Assembly (NCBI GenBank): GCA_002839095.1
Contig: PGXL01000007.1
Location: 1 to 64,000 of the forward strand
Direction: 5' to 3'
DNA from: Tenericutes bacterium HGW-Tenericutes-2
GTDB lineage: Bacteria > Bacillota_I > Bacilli_A > Acholeplasmatales > Acholeplasmataceae
Length of the DNA: 64,000 bases
Below are positions 1-7,741 of the stretch, piece after piece; positions within the stretch are counted from its first letter, which is position 1; each line of letters opens with the position of its first letter. The position numbers and the translations under genes were made by a program. A model generated the notes under the pieces. The model ran no database searches. It was not told the origin of the DNA and was given only the letters and a program-made list of their open reading frames with translations.

Positions 1-100
1 CCTTATCTAAAGTGTGTGGTTACCTTTATTATAAAGATTTACTTATGCTATTTTAATACCCTTTTAAAAATCATCCACCCCTAACATAATTATAGAGCCT

Positions 101-128
101 AAAAAAATAACACCTCAGCGAGGTGTTT
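101..128 (-). terminator. Intrinsic terminator of the lacI/GH13 leftward operon
   Basis: An 8-bp perfect stem (AACACCTC at 109-116, GAGGTGTT at 120-127) encloses a 3-nt loop. On the minus strand it is followed by a T-rich tract (the A-run at 101-107), placing it just after the regulator's stop codon. T-runs on the other side could let it work in both directions. The bases before it (1-100) hold no gene I can support. Confidence 0.8.
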
Positions 129-135
129 TCTTTTG

Positions 136-1110
136 CTATTTGGTTGTTTCTCTTTCAATTAATTTGACATCTATAATATCATGTAGACTTTCTAGTTCAA
201 CACCACGAATTAATCTAGTGAGGTTAATGAAGGACTGTTTACCCATAAAATTGACTGATTGATGTATGGTTGTAATCGATGGCGTCATCCATTTCGAATA
301 TGGAGTATTATCATATCCAACTAGAGATACATCATCAGGAACCTTCCGTCCTAGCTTTTGTAAAATATTAAGGGTTGCGAAAGCTAATGTGTCTGAGAAA
401 GTAAATATACCATCTACATTCGGATTATTTTTTAGGATTTCTTCGATTAATTTAAAATCTGGATTAATTAAGTCGAAATCAAAGATATCTGCAAACAAAT
501 CGTGTTGTTTAATTTCATTTAAGAAACCAATCGTTCTTTCCATTGTTGTGAGAAGAAAGGATGGTCCTCTAAAAACTAAAATATTTTTAGCTCCAGTTTC
601 AATTAATTTCTTCGCAGCTAAAGTTCCACCCTTAACGTTATCTGATGTGATTGATGGAATATTTTCATCTAAAATATGGTCGACAGTAACTACAGGAATA
701 TTTAATTCGACGAGCTTGTCGCGATTGGAAAAGTTAGATGCGATAATTAAGCCTTCAATATTATATTGTTCAAAGAATTTTAAGTACTCAAGCTCACGAT
801 CAGGATCATCTTGAGTGTGGCAGAACATAATTTTGTATCCGTAGGCAGCAGCTTGAGATTCAATACCTTCAAGAAGTTCACCATAGAATGAAGGTCCAAT
901 ATGAGGGACGATAACACCAATGATTTTAGAACTTCTAGAAGTTAGACTTCTAGCAAGTTGATTTGGAATAAACCCTAAATCTTCAATGATTTTATTGACC
1001 AAAAGCTTGGTGTCTTCGTGCACATAACCTTTCTGGTTAATAACTCTAGAAACTGTTGATACACTAACATTTGCTTTTTTTGCTACATCACGGATAGTTG
1101 GCTTCATCAT
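136..1110 (-). CDS. LacI/GalR-family transcriptional regulator of glucan use
   Basis: This is a 324-residue one-component regulator that binds DNA as a dimer and responds to a sugar. The N-terminal helix-turn-helix and hinge are plain (TIRDVAKKANVSVSTVSRVI at about 5-24, then LARSLTSR near 52-59). The rest is the periplasmic-binding-protein-like effector domain, at the usual family length. The start is two tandem ATGs directly after the stop of the upstream GH13 gene, with the AGGAGG site lying in that gene's last codons, so the two genes are translationally coupled. The neighbours are alpha-glucan hydrolases and a LacI-type operator lies at 2951-2964, so a maltose/maltodextrin-type effector is likely. 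The effector itself cannot be read from sequence. Confidence 0.93.
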   Translation of the reverse strand: MMKPTIRDVAKKANVSVSTVSRVINQKGYVHEDTKLLVNKIIEDLGFIPNQLARSLTSRSSKIIGVIVPHIGPSFYGELLEGIESQAAAYGYKIMFCHTQDDPDRELEYLKFFEQYNIEGLIIASNFSNRDKLVELNIPVVTVDHILDENIPSITSDNVKGGTLAAKKLIETGAKNILVFRGPSFLLTTMERTIGFLNEIKQHDLFADIFDFDLINPDFKLIEEILKNNPNVDGIFTFSDTLAFATLNILQKLGRKVPDDVSLVGYDNTPYSKWMTPSITTIHQSVNFMGKQSFINLTRLIRGVELESLHDIIDVKLIERETTK

Positions 1111-2904
1111 TTAGTCCTCCTTCTGAAGAAGTAGATATTGGTACTCTTCTAGAATGATTGTATCACGAAGTTCAACTTTTTCGTTAGTAAATAAATTTTT
1201 ATAAACGCCTCTATAAATAGGATTTATATCTATTTTAGTTTGATTTCCATTGTTAATCATCACAAAAATTTGATCATTATCTTTAACTTTTGTAAACATT
1301 AATATACTAGAATCAATAAAATGATAATCATAATCACTAAATGATGGGTGAAGATTTCTAAGTTCGATTAATTTCTTAGTGAAATTGTAGAAATCCAAGT
1401 CCTGTTCTTTTTCATTCCAAAGCATGCAACGTCTGTTATCAGGGTCATGCTCACCGGTAATTCCGATTTCATCACCATAATAAATATTTGGTGCACCAGC
1501 TGATAAAAACATTAAAAGATATGAAAGCTTTACACGTCTTGGATCATCTTTTAATCTACGCTTAATTCGAATCGTATCATGAGAACCCACAAGATTAAAC
1601 ATATTCTCCATTACATTTTTTGGAGTTGTTGCTAGATACATCGTTACAACATCCTTAAATGTCTTCAAATCCATTTGGTTTTCTAAATATTTCCAAATCG
1701 GAAATGATAAATCATAGTTCATTACTGAATCCAATTGATCTCCATGAAGCCAAGGATAAGAGGAATCCCAATTTTCACCTAATATAAATGTATCCTTTTT
1801 GGCTTGTCTTGATACCTTTTTAATCTGTCTTAAAAAGTCATGCGATATCTCATTAGAGACATCAAGTCTCCAGCCATCAATATCATAGTCTTCAATCCAA
1901 AATTTTATACAATCAAGTAAATGCTTTTCAGCAATCGGATTGGATGTATTCCATTTCGGCATATATGGAGTAAAAGCGAATGTCTTTAAATTCAGTTCTA
2001 TACCATAATAGTTTGTTGGCTTTCCATGGCTATTTAAAGGAAAATTAATGACAGGAAATTTATCGATAAAGAAGCAATCCTTATAAATAGAATGCTCGCC
2101 ATTTTTTACAACATCCTGGAAATATGGATGGTCAAATCCACAGTGATTAAAGACTCCATCAAGCATCACTTTAATTCCACACTCGTGAGCCTTTTGAACT
2201 AAAAGCTTAAAATCTTCATTCGTACCAAATTGTGGGTCGATTAAAAAATAATCAGTTGTATCATACTTGTGTGCTGTAGGAGCTAAAAAAATTGGTGTGA
2301 AATAGATTCCAGTTATTCCTAGTTCTTTTAAATATGGAAGCTTATCAATAACACCAAGTAGATCACCACCGTATAGCTCATGATTATTGACTGGGAGCTT
2401 ACCCCATTTCAAATCACTTTGTTTTCTAAAGCTATGAAAGCGGTCTGGAAAAATTTGATACCAAACGATATCCTTTACCCAATTTGGTGTTTGATGCAAG
2501 TCCTCATGATTTAAGTAAGGGAAGTTATAGTATTCACTTAAATCAAATTTTTCATATAGCTTGGATTCATCTGTTATCAAACGCACGCGTTTAGAACCAA
2601 GCACATATCTCTTATCCTCAGACTCTAAAATGAATGCATATTTAGTTCTCAAATAAGGAGGTCTGATTTCGATAAAATAAAAATCGAAGTCATCGGTTTG
2701 ATAACGACGCTTCATCTCTAAAACATCATGTTTCCAATAAGGTTTACCAAAAGAATCACCACCCCATGAGAATGGATCTCCAAAGATAATTTGGACCTTT
2801 TCAATATCATTTTTTGCAGTTCTTAATGTTATATGGAGTGTCTCTTGATCGTAAGCGTAAGAGAACTCCGACTTGGCATTGTGCCATAGTGCTAATTTAT
2901 TCAT
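1111..2904 (-). CDS. GH13 neopullulanase / cyclomaltodextrinase-type amylase
   Basis: A 597-residue intracellular alpha-amylase-family enzyme that likely cuts alpha-1,4 (and some alpha-1,6) bonds in maltodextrins, cyclodextrins or pullulan fragments. About 125 N-terminal residues form a CBM34-like beta domain. The catalytic barrel carries the nucleophile in GWRLDVSNE (D about 348), the acid/base in ILGENWD (E about 377) and the third carboxylate in VGSHDTIR (D about 443). There is no signal peptide. I chose ATG at 2904 because GGTGATC sits at proper spacing before it; the upstream TTG would overlap that site. It is the first gene of a leftward pair with the LacI regulator. Substrate choice within GH13_20 is uncertain. 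Confidence 0.9.
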   Translation of the reverse strand: MNKLALWHNAKSEFSYAYDQETLHITLRTAKNDIEKVQIIFGDPFSWGGDSFGKPYWKHDVLEMKRRYQTDDFDFYFIEIRPPYLRTKYAFILESEDKRYVLGSKRVRLITDESKLYEKFDLSEYYNFPYLNHEDLHQTPNWVKDIVWYQIFPDRFHSFRKQSDLKWGKLPVNNHELYGGDLLGVIDKLPYLKELGITGIYFTPIFLAPTAHKYDTTDYFLIDPQFGTNEDFKLLVQKAHECGIKVMLDGVFNHCGFDHPYFQDVVKNGEHSIYKDCFFIDKFPVINFPLNSHGKPTNYYGIELNLKTFAFTPYMPKWNTSNPIAEKHLLDCIKFWIEDYDIDGWRLDVSNEISHDFLRQIKKVSRQAKKDTFILGENWDSSYPWLHGDQLDSVMNYDLSFPIWKYLENQMDLKTFKDVVTMYLATTPKNVMENMFNLVGSHDTIRIKRRLKDDPRRVKLSYLLMFLSAGAPNIYYGDEIGITGEHDPDNRRCMLWNEKEQDLDFYNFTKKLIELRNLHPSFSDYDYHFIDSSILMFTKVKDNDQIFVMINNGNQTKIDINPIYRGVYKNLFTNEKVELRDTIILEEYQYLLLQKED

Positions 2905-2920
2905 ATTGATCACCAAAAAT

Positions 2921-2926
2921 ATTATA
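2921..2926 (-). promoter_or_regulatory. Candidate -10 box of the leftward GH13-lacI operon
   Basis: A perfect TATAAT reads on the minus strand (ATTATA on plus), 17 bases before the GH13 start. No good -35 box is visible at 17 bp, which is common where an activator or repressor binds nearby. Confidence 0.55.
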
Positions 2927-2950
2927 ACACAGCCATAATTTTATAAAATG

Positions 2951-2964
2951 TGAAACCGCTAACA
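2951..2964. promoter_or_regulatory. LacI/CcpA-type operator (cre-like) in the divergent gap
   Basis: TGAAACCGCTAACA matches the published Bacillus cre consensus TGWAANCGNTNWCA at every position. It lies between the divergent GH13 genes, just upstream of the leftward -10 box and next to the expected -35 region of the rightward operon. It is therefore placed to control both. Either the local LacI protein or a CcpA homologue elsewhere could bind. Confidence 0.75.
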
Positions 2965-3020
2965 TTATTTATTCCATACTATAAGTATGTTAAAATGAAT
3001 AGTGTAAAGGAGTCGTTAAG

Positions 3021-4721
3021 ATGACGAAAAAATGGTGGATGGAATCTGTTGGATATCAGATTTATCCCAAAAGTTTTTATGACAGTAATGATGATGGCAT
3101 CGGTGATCTTAATGGCATATATGAAAAGCTGGATTATCTCGCTTTATTAGGAGTTAATCTCGTCTGGATTTGCCCATTCTATGATTCTCCGATGGACGAC
3201 AACGGTTATGATGTTCGTAACTTTTTTGATGTCTCTAAAGAGTTTGGTACGATGGATGATGTCAAAAAATTAATAGCACGTGCTAAGGAGCTTGGAATTA
3301 AAATTGTTTTAGACTTTGTCTTAAATCATACATCCGATGAGCATCCATGGTTTGTTGAATCCAAATCCACTAAGGATAATCCTTATAGAGATTACTATAT
3401 TTGGCATGATGGAAGAATTGTTGATGGCGTCAAGGTTGAGCCTACAAACTGGGGTTCATTTTTTGGTGGAAGTGCGTGGAATTATGATGAAACAACCGAC
3501 AGCTATTACATGAAAATCTTTTCAAACAAAATGCCTGATTTAAATTGGAAGAACGAAAAGGTTCAACAGGAAATGATTGAAATAGCGAAAAAATGGTTAG
3601 ACCTTGGAATTGATGGATTTAGAATCGATGCTGTATCTCATTTGGATCGAGATGAGTTCATTGATGCAAAGGCAAATGAGGGTGAAAAATATCCTCTCGA
3701 TTGGAACAAGTTTTCTAATCTTCCCAAAGTGCATGATTACTTAAAATTATTAAACAAGGAAGTTTTTTCTAAATATGAATGTCTTACCATCGGTGAGGTT
3801 GGAGGAGCTGCATCTATAGATCAAGGAATCAAATATGCAGCATTTGATTCAAATGAGTTATCCATGGTATTCAACTTTGACCACAACTGGTGTAATAATC
3901 TACATGAAGTAACAAACCCTAAGAAATTAAAAACTAATGTTTTAGCCTTAAAAAAAGTATTTAATAGCTGGCAGGAATCCTTTAAGGATATTGGTTGGCT
4001 CCCTCTTAATTGGCTTAATCATGATCAGCCTAGATTAATGAGCCAATATGGAAGCTATAAATATCCACTTGCATCTGGCAAGATGCTAGCCACAGCTCTT
4101 CACATGATGCGTGGAACTCCCTTTATCTATCAGGGTGAAGAAATAGGAATGACTAATTTCCCATTTGAAGATGTCACTCAGTTCAATGACATTTCTAGCA
4201 AGAGTGCATATAACTATCATCTTGAAAAGGAACCTGATGACCCAGTCAAAGCTTTAAAGAAGGCAGCACTTCGATCAAGAGATAATCCTAGAACTCCGAT
4301 GCAGTGGTCAAAGGAGCCAAATGCAGGATTTTCAATTGTTGACCCTTGGATGTATGTGAATCCCAATTATAAAAAAATCAATGTTGAGAAAAATCTAAGC
4401 AATGAAAATTCGTTATGGTATCATTATCAAAAGTTGATTGATTTAAGAAAAAATAGTATTTACAGTAGTACAATTATTTATGGAACCTACAAGCAAATCG
4501 ATTTAGAGGATGAAAATCATTATTCTTATCTAAGAAAAGACTCAAGTCACACACTTTTAGTCATTAATTCTTTTTCAACAAAGAAGACAAACTACGATTT
4601 AAGTCCATACGATATAGTAGAGGTTTTAATTTCCAATTATAAAAAAATAAGCATTAAAGAAAACAAACTGACATTAAAACCTTTTGAATCGATAGTGTTC
4701 AAGGTTGAGGAGAAATCATGA
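3021..4721 (+). CDS. malL: GH13 oligo-1,6-glucosidase / alpha-glucosidase
   Basis: A 566-residue cytoplasmic exo-acting alpha-glucosidase of the GH13_23/31 type, releasing glucose from isomaltose, maltose or short dextrins. The N-terminus (WWMESVGYQIYPKSFYD) and the four conserved regions are intact: nucleophile D203 in FRIDAV, acid/base E259 in LTIGEVGG, and D335 in WLNHDQ. Length matches the family. The ATG follows AAAGGAG at good spacing. Its stop overlaps malQ by ATGA, so the two are co-translated. Trehalose-6-phosphate hydrolase or dextran glucosidase activity cannot be ruled out from sequence alone; no PTS gene is nearby, which argues against the phosphate-sugar option. Confidence 0.88.
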   Translation: MTKKWWMESVGYQIYPKSFYDSNDDGIGDLNGIYEKLDYLALLGVNLVWICPFYDSPMDDNGYDVRNFFDVSKEFGTMDDVKKLIARAKELGIKIVLDFVLNHTSDEHPWFVESKSTKDNPYRDYYIWHDGRIVDGVKVEPTNWGSFFGGSAWNYDETTDSYYMKIFSNKMPDLNWKNEKVQQEMIEIAKKWLDLGIDGFRIDAVSHLDRDEFIDAKANEGEKYPLDWNKFSNLPKVHDYLKLLNKEVFSKYECLTIGEVGGAASIDQGIKYAAFDSNELSMVFNFDHNWCNNLHEVTNPKKLKTNVLALKKVFNSWQESFKDIGWLPLNWLNHDQPRLMSQYGSYKYPLASGKMLATALHMMRGTPFIYQGEEIGMTNFPFEDVTQFNDISSKSAYNYHLEKEPDDPVKALKKAALRSRDNPRTPMQWSKEPNAGFSIVDPWMYVNPNYKKINVEKNLSNENSLWYHYQKLIDLRKNSIYSSTIIYGTYKQIDLEDENHYSYLRKDSSHTLLVINSFSTKKTNYDLSPYDIVEVLISNYKKISIKENKLTLKPFESIVFKVEEKS

Positions 4722-6208
4722 GAAGAAGTGGTGTATTACTTCACATTTCAAGCTTACCGAGCAATTATGGCATCGGAACCTTTGGAAAAGCAGCATATGA
4801 CTTTGTTGACTTCCTAAAGGAATCTGAACAAACATTTTGGCAAATATTACCCCTAGGTCCTACATCTTATGGAGATTCTCCATACCAAACGTTTTCTGCG
4901 TTTGCTAATAACCCTTATTTTATTGACCTGGATTTATTAATTGAACAAGGTTTACTTGATCCACATGAAATTGTAGCAACCTTTCATTCGCCAAGATATG
5001 TAGAATATAAAGAGCTTTATGATGAAAGATTTATCGTATTAAAGAAGGCGTTTCATCGTTTTGACACAAAAAACACTAAATTTCAAAAATTTATTAAAGA
5101 CAATCAAAATTGGCTTAATGATTATGCTTTATTTATGGCACTCAAGGTACATCATGGTGGAGAATCATGGTTAACATGGGAAAAAGAATTAAGACTTCGT
5201 GATGAAAATGCATTGACACACTACAAAAATCTTCTCAGTGAAGATGTTGAGTTTTATCAATTTTTACAATATGAAGCATATCAACAATGGTTTAATTTGA
5301 AGAAGTATGCAAATGCAAAGGGTATTGAGTTTGTTGGAGACATGCCTATCTATGTATCCTATGATTCAAGCGATGTTTGGGCGAATCCAAAATTCTTTGA
5401 TCTAGATCAGGATAGATTGCCGATTCATGTCGCAGGTGTTCCACCAGATAACTTCTCTAAGGATGGACAATTATGGGGGAATCCTCTCTATGATTGGAAG
5501 CAATTAGAAAAGGAAGATTTCAATTGGTGGGTTGAAAGAATTTCTCAAGCAGTTCATGCATTTGATTGGATTCGTATTGATCATTTCATCGGATTCCAAA
5601 ATTTCTATTCTATCCCATATGGGCATTTAACAGCTGCTAAGGGTGAATGGAAAAAGGGTCCTGGCATTAAACTATTTGAAGTAATTAAGGAAAAATTAGG
5701 ATGTGTGAATATTATTGCTGAGGATTTAGGAGTCATTACAGATGATGTTAGAAAGCTATTAAAAGCAACAGGATTCCCTGGAATGAAGCTCTTGCAGTTC
5801 GCGTTTGACTCAAGAGAAGAAAGTGATTATATTCCTCATCTTTATACTAAGAACTCAATTGCTTATACTGGAACACATGACAACGAAACCACACAAACAT
5901 GGTTTACAAAGCTCCCTAAAAAGGATTTAGAATATTGCTTAAATTATATCAATCATTCAGGTAATCAAAGCCCTGTAGATAGCCTTATTAAAGCAACCCT
6001 AGCATGCATAGCTGATACAGCAATTATTCCGATGCAAGACTATTTAGGACTTGGAGATGAGGGTAGAATGAACATCCCATCAACAACCGGTAATAACTGG
6101 AAGTGGAGAATGCTACCTAATGAAATGAATAAGGACTTGCTAATTAAGATGAAATCATTTACACTATTATATGGTAGAGGTCAATCAAAACATAAGAAGG
6201 GTAGTTAA
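4718..6208 (+). CDS. malQ: 4-alpha-glucanotransferase (amylomaltase, GH77)
   Basis: This 496-residue enzyme transfers alpha-1,4-glucan segments between maltodextrins, releasing glucose and making longer chains that other enzymes can degrade. GH77 hallmarks are present: ILPLGPTSYGDSPYQ near the N-terminus, RIDHFIGF (nucleophile Asp), AEDLGVI (acid/base Glu) and THDNETTQTW. Its length is typical of the short bacterial class. It begins inside the stop of the upstream alpha-glucosidase (4-bp overlap) and is followed 26 bp later by the GH5 gene, so the three form one operon. Together with the two GH13 enzymes it gives a full intracellular maltodextrin route. Confidence 0.95.
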   Translation: MRRSGVLLHISSLPSNYGIGTFGKAAYDFVDFLKESEQTFWQILPLGPTSYGDSPYQTFSAFANNPYFIDLDLLIEQGLLDPHEIVATFHSPRYVEYKELYDERFIVLKKAFHRFDTKNTKFQKFIKDNQNWLNDYALFMALKVHHGGESWLTWEKELRLRDENALTHYKNLLSEDVEFYQFLQYEAYQQWFNLKKYANAKGIEFVGDMPIYVSYDSSDVWANPKFFDLDQDRLPIHVAGVPPDNFSKDGQLWGNPLYDWKQLEKEDFNWWVERISQAVHAFDWIRIDHFIGFQNFYSIPYGHLTAAKGEWKKGPGIKLFEVIKEKLGCVNIIAEDLGVITDDVRKLLKATGFPGMKLLQFAFDSREESDYIPHLYTKNSIAYTGTHDNETTQTWFTKLPKKDLEYCLNYINHSGNQSPVDSLIKATLACIADTAIIPMQDYLGLGDEGRMNIPSTTGNNWKWRMLPNEMNKDLLIKMKSFTLLYGRGQSKHKKGS

Positions 6209-6234
6209 TCTATCCTTTTTCATTAGAGGTATAT

Positions 6235-7242
6235 ATGGAAAAAATTAGAGGTGTAAATTTAGGTGGTTGGTTTGTTTTAGAGTCATGGATGAAACCAGCT
6301 TTATTTGATGGAATAGACTCAAAGGATGAAACTGGTTTTTCCATCAAAAATGTCAATGCAGAAAAGGATTTAAAAAAGCATTGGGAAACATTTATTACTA
6401 AAGACGATTTCATCTTTATTAAGAGCTTAGGAATCAACTCAGTTAGAATTCCTATTCCTTGGTGGCTTGAAGGTGTATCTCCATATTTTTCTGCGCTTCC
6501 ATATATTCATCAAGCGATGCAATGGGCAGCTGAAGTTGAACTGAATGTACTACTCGATTTACATACTGCACCAGGATGTCAAAATGGTTTTGATAATGGT
6601 GGTATTCAGGATGTGATGACCTGGCATTTAGATCAAAAGAATATCGAGATAACTGTTGATAAGCTTGAGTTCATCACTAAAGAGTTTAAAAATTATCCAT
6701 CATTTTGGGGCATTCAAGTTTTAAATGAACCACATGCATCAATTGATATAAATCTGATTCAATCATTTTATGTAGATGCTTATCATCGAATTAGAAAACT
6801 TACTGACAAAGTGATTGTATTTCATGATGCATTTAGACCAACAGACCCTAGCTGGAAGCATTTCTTTGAATCTAATCACATGGAAAACATTGTATTTGAC
6901 ATTCATTTATATCATTGCTTCGATCAAAAACTTGTCAATGGTGATTTTGATCTTCACATTTCAACGATCATCGAAAAAAGATTGCCAATGATTCGAGAGC
7001 TTTCAAAGTTTATTAGAGTTGTTGTAGGTGAGTGGTCATTAGGCATTAACTATGAAAAGCTTCAAAAAAATGATTCATTTGATGAATTGCTTTATAATAA
7101 AATTCTTGCTGATTTACAGCTTTATGCGTATACTCAAGGTTATGGTTACTACTTTTGGAGCTATAAGATTGAAAGAGAGTCCCATGAAAATTGGGATTTC
7201 AAAAGATTGGTAGAAAAAAAGATACTACCTAGTAAATATTAA
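6235..7242 (+). CDS. GH5-family beta-glucanase (exo-1,3-beta-glucanase-like)
   Basis: A 335-residue GH5 hydrolase. It opens with IRGVNLGGWFVLESWM, the signature start of the yeast exo-1,3-beta-glucanase-like branch. The catalytic pair is visible: the acid/base Glu in QVLNEPH and the nucleophile Glu in VVGEWSLG. There is no signal peptide, so it should act inside the cell on imported beta-glucosides or short beta-glucans. It is the last gene of the operon, 26 bp after malQ, with AGAGGT before its ATG. A retaining beta-glucosidase-type enzyme inside an otherwise alpha-glucan operon is unusual; the exact substrate is unknown. Confidence 0.85.
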   Translation: MEKIRGVNLGGWFVLESWMKPALFDGIDSKDETGFSIKNVNAEKDLKKHWETFITKDDFIFIKSLGINSVRIPIPWWLEGVSPYFSALPYIHQAMQWAAEVELNVLLDLHTAPGCQNGFDNGGIQDVMTWHLDQKNIEITVDKLEFITKEFKNYPSFWGIQVLNEPHASIDINLIQSFYVDAYHRIRKLTDKVIVFHDAFRPTDPSWKHFFESNHMENIVFDIHLYHCFDQKLVNGDFDLHISTIIEKRLPMIRELSKFIRVVVGEWSLGINYEKLQKNDSFDELLYNKILADLQLYAYTQGYGYYFWSYKIERESHENWDFKRLVEKKILPSKY

Positions 7243-7298
7243 TTAAAAACATAATTATAAGTTTTATATTTGGTTAATAAAATGATTCTTTTTAAGGA

Positions 7299-7312
7299 TG
7301 ATAACGTTAACA
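7299..7312. promoter_or_regulatory. Second LacI/CcpA-type operator candidate
   Basis: TGATAACGTTAACA matches the cre consensus at 13 of 14 positions and contains the palindrome TTAACGTTAA apart from one base. It lies 57 bp after the GH5 stop and about 54 bp before the acpP -35 box. It could serve as an auxiliary operator of the glucan locus or as a carbon-control site for acpP. Confidence 0.45.
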
Positions 7313-7365
7313 TAGATAGATAAATATAAAAAATGCTTTGAAGTTCAAAAAGAATTGAAAATCAA

Positions 7366-7394
7366 TTGACATTTAAGAAAAAAAAGCATATAAT
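7366..7394 (+). promoter_or_regulatory. Near-perfect sigma-A promoter of acpP
   Basis: TTGACA at 7366-7371 and TATAAT at 7389-7394 are separated by exactly 17 bp, both perfect consensus boxes. This predicts strong constitutive transcription, as expected for acyl carrier protein. The 181-bp gap after the GH5 gene otherwise holds only the operator candidate. Confidence 0.9.
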
Positions 7395-7423
7395 TACATT
7401 GCTGAAATAAGGAGGATATGAAC

Positions 7424-7651
7424 ATGATATTTGAGCGCATTAAAGAAATGATTATTGAAGAACTTAACGTTCCAGAAGAAAAAGTAACAATGCAAGCAAG
7501 ATTAGCTGAAGATCTTGGTGCTGATTCAATTGACGCTGTTGAATTAATTATGAACATCGAAGATGAATTCTCAGTCCAAGTGAGTGATGAAGAAGCACAA
7601 AATATTAAAACGGTTGGGGACTTAGTTAAGTACGTAGAAGCACTAAACTAA
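7424..7651 (+). CDS. acpP: Acyl carrier protein
   Basis: A 75-residue acidic carrier that shuttles acyl chains on a 4'-phosphopantetheine arm. The attachment serine is S35 in EDLGADSIDAVEL; the usual DSL is DSI here, a tolerated change. I set the start at the second ATG (7424) because AAGGAGG at 7409-7415 is 8 bases from it, while the first ATG (7418) is only 2 bases away. The gene stands alone between its own strong promoter and a terminator. No fatty-acid synthesis genes are in the window, so the acyl partners are unknown. Confidence 0.95.
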   Translation: MIFERIKEMIIEELNVPEEKVTMQARLAEDLGADSIDAVELIMNIEDEFSVQVSDEEAQNIKTVGDLVKYVEALN

Positions 7652-7655
7652 AAAC

Positions 7656-7683
7656 AAAAAGGGAGTTGAAATTCCCTTTTTTT
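7656..7683 (+). terminator. acpP: acpP terminator
   Basis: AAAAAGGGA (7656-7664) pairs with TCCCTTTTT (7673-7681) around an 8-nt loop, followed by T residues. It starts four bases past the acpP stop. Its T tail abuts the leuS -35 box. Confidence 0.85.
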
Positions 7684-7684
7684 G

Positions 7685-7713
7685 TTGGAAAATTTCCTTT
7701 TTTTATATATAAT
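7685..7713 (+). promoter_or_regulatory. leuS: leuS promoter
   Basis: TTGGAA at 7685-7690 and TATAAT at 7708-7713 are 17 bp apart, beginning directly after the acpP terminator. The leader to the ATG is short, so there is no room for a T-box. Confidence 0.75.
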
Positions 7714-7741
7714 AGATATAGCACGAAAGAAGGTACATATT

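Noticed and set aside
266-814. 182-residue open frame on plus strand
   Set aside because: It runs antisense across the clear LacI-family gene, has no ribosome site and no recognisable motif.
7418-7423. Earlier ATG for acpP
   Set aside because: It lies only 2 bases from the AGGAGG site; the next ATG has ideal spacing and fits ACP lengths.
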